Shown here: positions 62,460-64,000 of the stretch, piece after piece
How positions within the stretch are numbered: position 1 is the stretch's first letter
Layout: every line of letters begins with the position of its first letter
Source: Austwickia chelonae NBRC 105200
GTDB lineage: Bacteria; Actinomycetota; Actinomycetes; Actinomycetales; Dermatophilaceae
Length of the DNA stretch: 64,000 nt
Direction of reading: 5' to 3'
Assembly: GCF_000298175.1 (NCBI RefSeq)
Contig: NZ_BAGZ01000008.1
Span: 434,001 to 498,000 of the forward strand
Position numbers and translations under genes: made by a program
The notes under the pieces: model-generated
Seen by the model: only the letters and a program-made list of their open reading frames with translations
Told to the model about the DNA's origin: nothing
Databases searched by the model: none

Positions 62460-63680
62460 TCAGTCGCGCCGTTCCAGGACATCGAGTGGGTCGCCTCGTA
62501 CGGCCTTGAATGCAGGTCCGACACCTGCCACCAGGAGGACCCCGGCGCAGCCTGCTGCCAGATAGCCCAGGTCGGAAGGTCGGTAGAGAGTGATCTGGGT
62601 GCTCAACGTCGACCGCGACCATTCCTCCACGAAAGGTTGCCACACAGAAACGGCGCCTGCCGTGATCAGCCCGGCACCACATAGGACGACGACGACATCC
62701 AGGACGACGAGGAGACCGATGTCCGTCCCCCGCGCTCCGTACGCCCTGGCCATGCCGAACAGCCACCGACGGTCGCGCACGATGATGCTCTCCGCCACCA
62801 GCACTCCGACCGCGCCCAGACACAACACCGCCGCACCCAAGACCCGGTACACCAGTTCGACTCCGGCGCCAGCACGGCGCAGACCGGCGTGATCGGGTGG
62901 CTGCTGCACGACACAGATGTCATCGGACAGACCATCCATGACCCGGGCCAGGTCGGTAGCCTCACGGCAGGCACGCGCCACATCCTCTTTCGGGGAAACC
63001 CCCGGAGCGTCCGACCAAGCCAGCACCCGCCATGACGCCGACCGGTGCGACTCAGCCGACACCCCGGTTCGGGCCAACGGCAGATAAGCAGGAGAGATGA
63101 CGACCGCATCCGGCTGCAGGAAAGCCAACGCTGCCGGAGCCGGTTGGAAAGCCTCTGCAGGAACGGACACTCCATCGACACAACCGCCGACGGAGACGCC
63201 TTCCGCGGAACTCACCGCCATGGACGAACCTTCCGCGCCCGTCAACGACACCCCGGCCGTAGCTGAGGCAGCACGGGTAGCCACGACACCAACATAGGTG
63301 CGCTTCGACGGGCCGCGCCCGTCTCCGGGGGAGCGCTGATCGCCGCTCTGCCCGGTGCAGGAGACGCGAAGGTCCGGCAGCGGCTCCACCACCAGATGAT
63401 GCAGACCTGCCTCCCGGCTCAATGCCTCGGCCAGAGCCGAGGCTGTCTCGCTGCGGGACAGTGAAGGGATCCGAGGTACGTCGATATACATCAGACCCGG
63501 CGGGCCGTTCACCTCCCGGACCGCACTGCGCAGATCGGAGGAGGAAGCATCCGCCAGGGCCGAGGTCACGAGGAAAAGAACTAGAGCCAGGGCCAACATC
63601 GTCATCATCGTGACCGTCCGCCCGATGCTGCGGCGAGCCAGAGCTAACGCCAACATGGTCACCCGCCAGAGCCGACTCAC
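62460..63680 (-). CDS. FtsX-family ABC permease
   Basis: A 406-residue permease with an N-terminal helix (about residues 20-43, TVTMMTMLALALVLFLVTS), a large extracytoplasmic domain with several Cys, and three C-terminal helices (about 270-395) with the loop RRWLFGMARAYGARGTD. It overlaps the ATPase gene upstream by 4 bp. Substrate unknown. Confidence 0.85.
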   Translation of the reverse strand: MSRLWRVTMLALALARRSIGRTVTMMTMLALALVLFLVTSALADASSSDLRSAVREVNGPPGLMYIDVPRIPSLSRSETASALAEALSREAGLHHLVVEPLPDLRVSCTGQSGDQRSPGDGRGPSKRTYVGVVATRAASATAGVSLTGAEGSSMAVSSAEGVSVGGCVDGVSVPAEAFQPAPAALAFLQPDAVVISPAYLPLARTGVSAESHRSASWRVLAWSDAPGVSPKEDVARACREATDLARVMDGLSDDICVVQQPPDHAGLRRAGAGVELVYRVLGAAVLCLGAVGVLVAESIIVRDRRWLFGMARAYGARGTDIGLLVVLDVVVVLCGAGLITAGAVSVWQPFVEEWSRSTLSTQITLYRPSDLGYLAAGCAGVLLVAGVGPAFKAVRGDPLDVLERRD

Positions 63681-64000
63681 CGGAGACCTCCTGCCGCCAC
63701 GGTCAGCCGTCCGCGGGACAGATGAAGCATACGGTCGGCCATCGCCGCAACAGCGGCATCATGACTGACCACGATCACGGTCGTGCCGATCTCCTTCAAC
63801 GCGTAAAGATCTGCGGCGACCGCGTTACCTGTCTCCTCGTCCAGATTTCCGGTGGGCTCGTCGGCAACGAGAACCCGAGGCTGCGATGCCATGGCGCGGG
63901 CGATCGCCACACGTTGACGTTGTCCACCTGACATGGCGCTCACCGGGCGGTGCAACAACTCGGCGACGCCCAACCGATCGAAGACCTCCACTGCTTGGGC
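63677..64000 (-). CDS. ABC transporter ATP-binding protein, 5' end cut by window
   Basis: 108 residues of the C-terminal half of a MacB/LolD-type ATPase: MSGGQRQRVAIARAMAS (signature), RVLVADEPTGNLDEETG (Walker B and D-loop), VIVVSHD (switch His). Walker A lies beyond the window. Cotranscribed with the permease that overlaps its stop. Confidence 0.92.
   Translation of the reverse strand, partial: AQAVEVFDRLGVAELLHRPVSAMSGGQRQRVAIARAMASQPRVLVADEPTGNLDEETGNAVAADLYALKEIGTTVIVVSHDAAVAAMADRMLHLSRGRLTVAAGGLR

Noticed and set aside
1-64000. tRNA, rRNA or known riboswitch
   Set aside because: No cloverleaf, rRNA core sequence or conserved riboswitch core was seen by eye; a covariance-model search would be decisive.

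Overview
The window is high-GC actinobacterial DNA. Several features support this: GTG and TTG starts are common, a set of WXG100-like small proteins feeds a giant Rhs/YD-repeat polymorphic toxin, and the gene mix (oleate hydratase, membrane pyrophosphatase, TypA, acetoacetate/3-hydroxybutyrate catabolism) fits an actinobacterium, possibly of the Propionibacteriales. The genus is an inference that I cannot verify from sequence alone. No rRNA, tRNA or CRISPR array was recognised.

Layout. Positions 1-19.5 kb are ordinary chromosome: a truncated unknown gene, recQ, an alpha/beta hydrolase, a secreted FG-GAP protein, a dCMP-deaminase-like protein, a GltD-PyrK type fused flavin/iron-sulfur oxidoreductase, a glutamine amidotransferase, a TetR-oleate hydratase pair, a CBS protein, an LppX-like lipoprotein, a divergent membrane pyrophosphatase, a Nudix hydrolase, a hexapeptide acyltransferase and typA. 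Strong hairpin terminators sit at several gene ends.

Positions 19.5-39.7 kb form a toxin-immunity island. Three small helical, WXG100-like proteins precede a 1597-residue Rhs toxin and its immunity gene. About 14 kb of head-to-tail cassettes follow. Each cassette derives from a small secreted toxin (signal peptide, short linker, sometimes a copied tip of the Rhs core, then a C-terminal toxin domain) followed by a translationally coupled immunity gene, whose stop often overlaps the next toxin start. Four copies of the Rhs tip are present. Most toxins are broken by frameshifts, in-frame stops or deletions, while most immunity genes are intact, so the island looks like a toxin graveyard that still works as an immunity bank. 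IS21 and integrase remnants and a GNAT gene lie inside it.

Positions 39.8-53 kb are accessory: a MacB/FtsX-type ABC exporter operon; an ABC-F protein plus MFS pump behind a leader peptide and two mutually exclusive hairpins (an attenuation layout typical of ribosome-targeting antibiotic resistance); an IS481 transposase; a lower-GC bacteriocin-like cluster; a second MFS pump; and decayed genes (AraC, TauE/SafE, GNAT).

Positions 53-61.5 kb hold a ketone-body pathway: CoA-transferase subunits, thiolase and a GntP permease on the plus strand; a TetR regulator; and on the minus strand a PucR-type regulator, a 3-hydroxybutyrate dehydrogenase and a thiolase homologue lacking its second catalytic cysteine. 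A pair of identical-architecture palindromes lies before the CoA-transferase genes. The window ends with an inactivated IS30 transposase fragment and a FtsX/ATPase transporter cut by the window edge.
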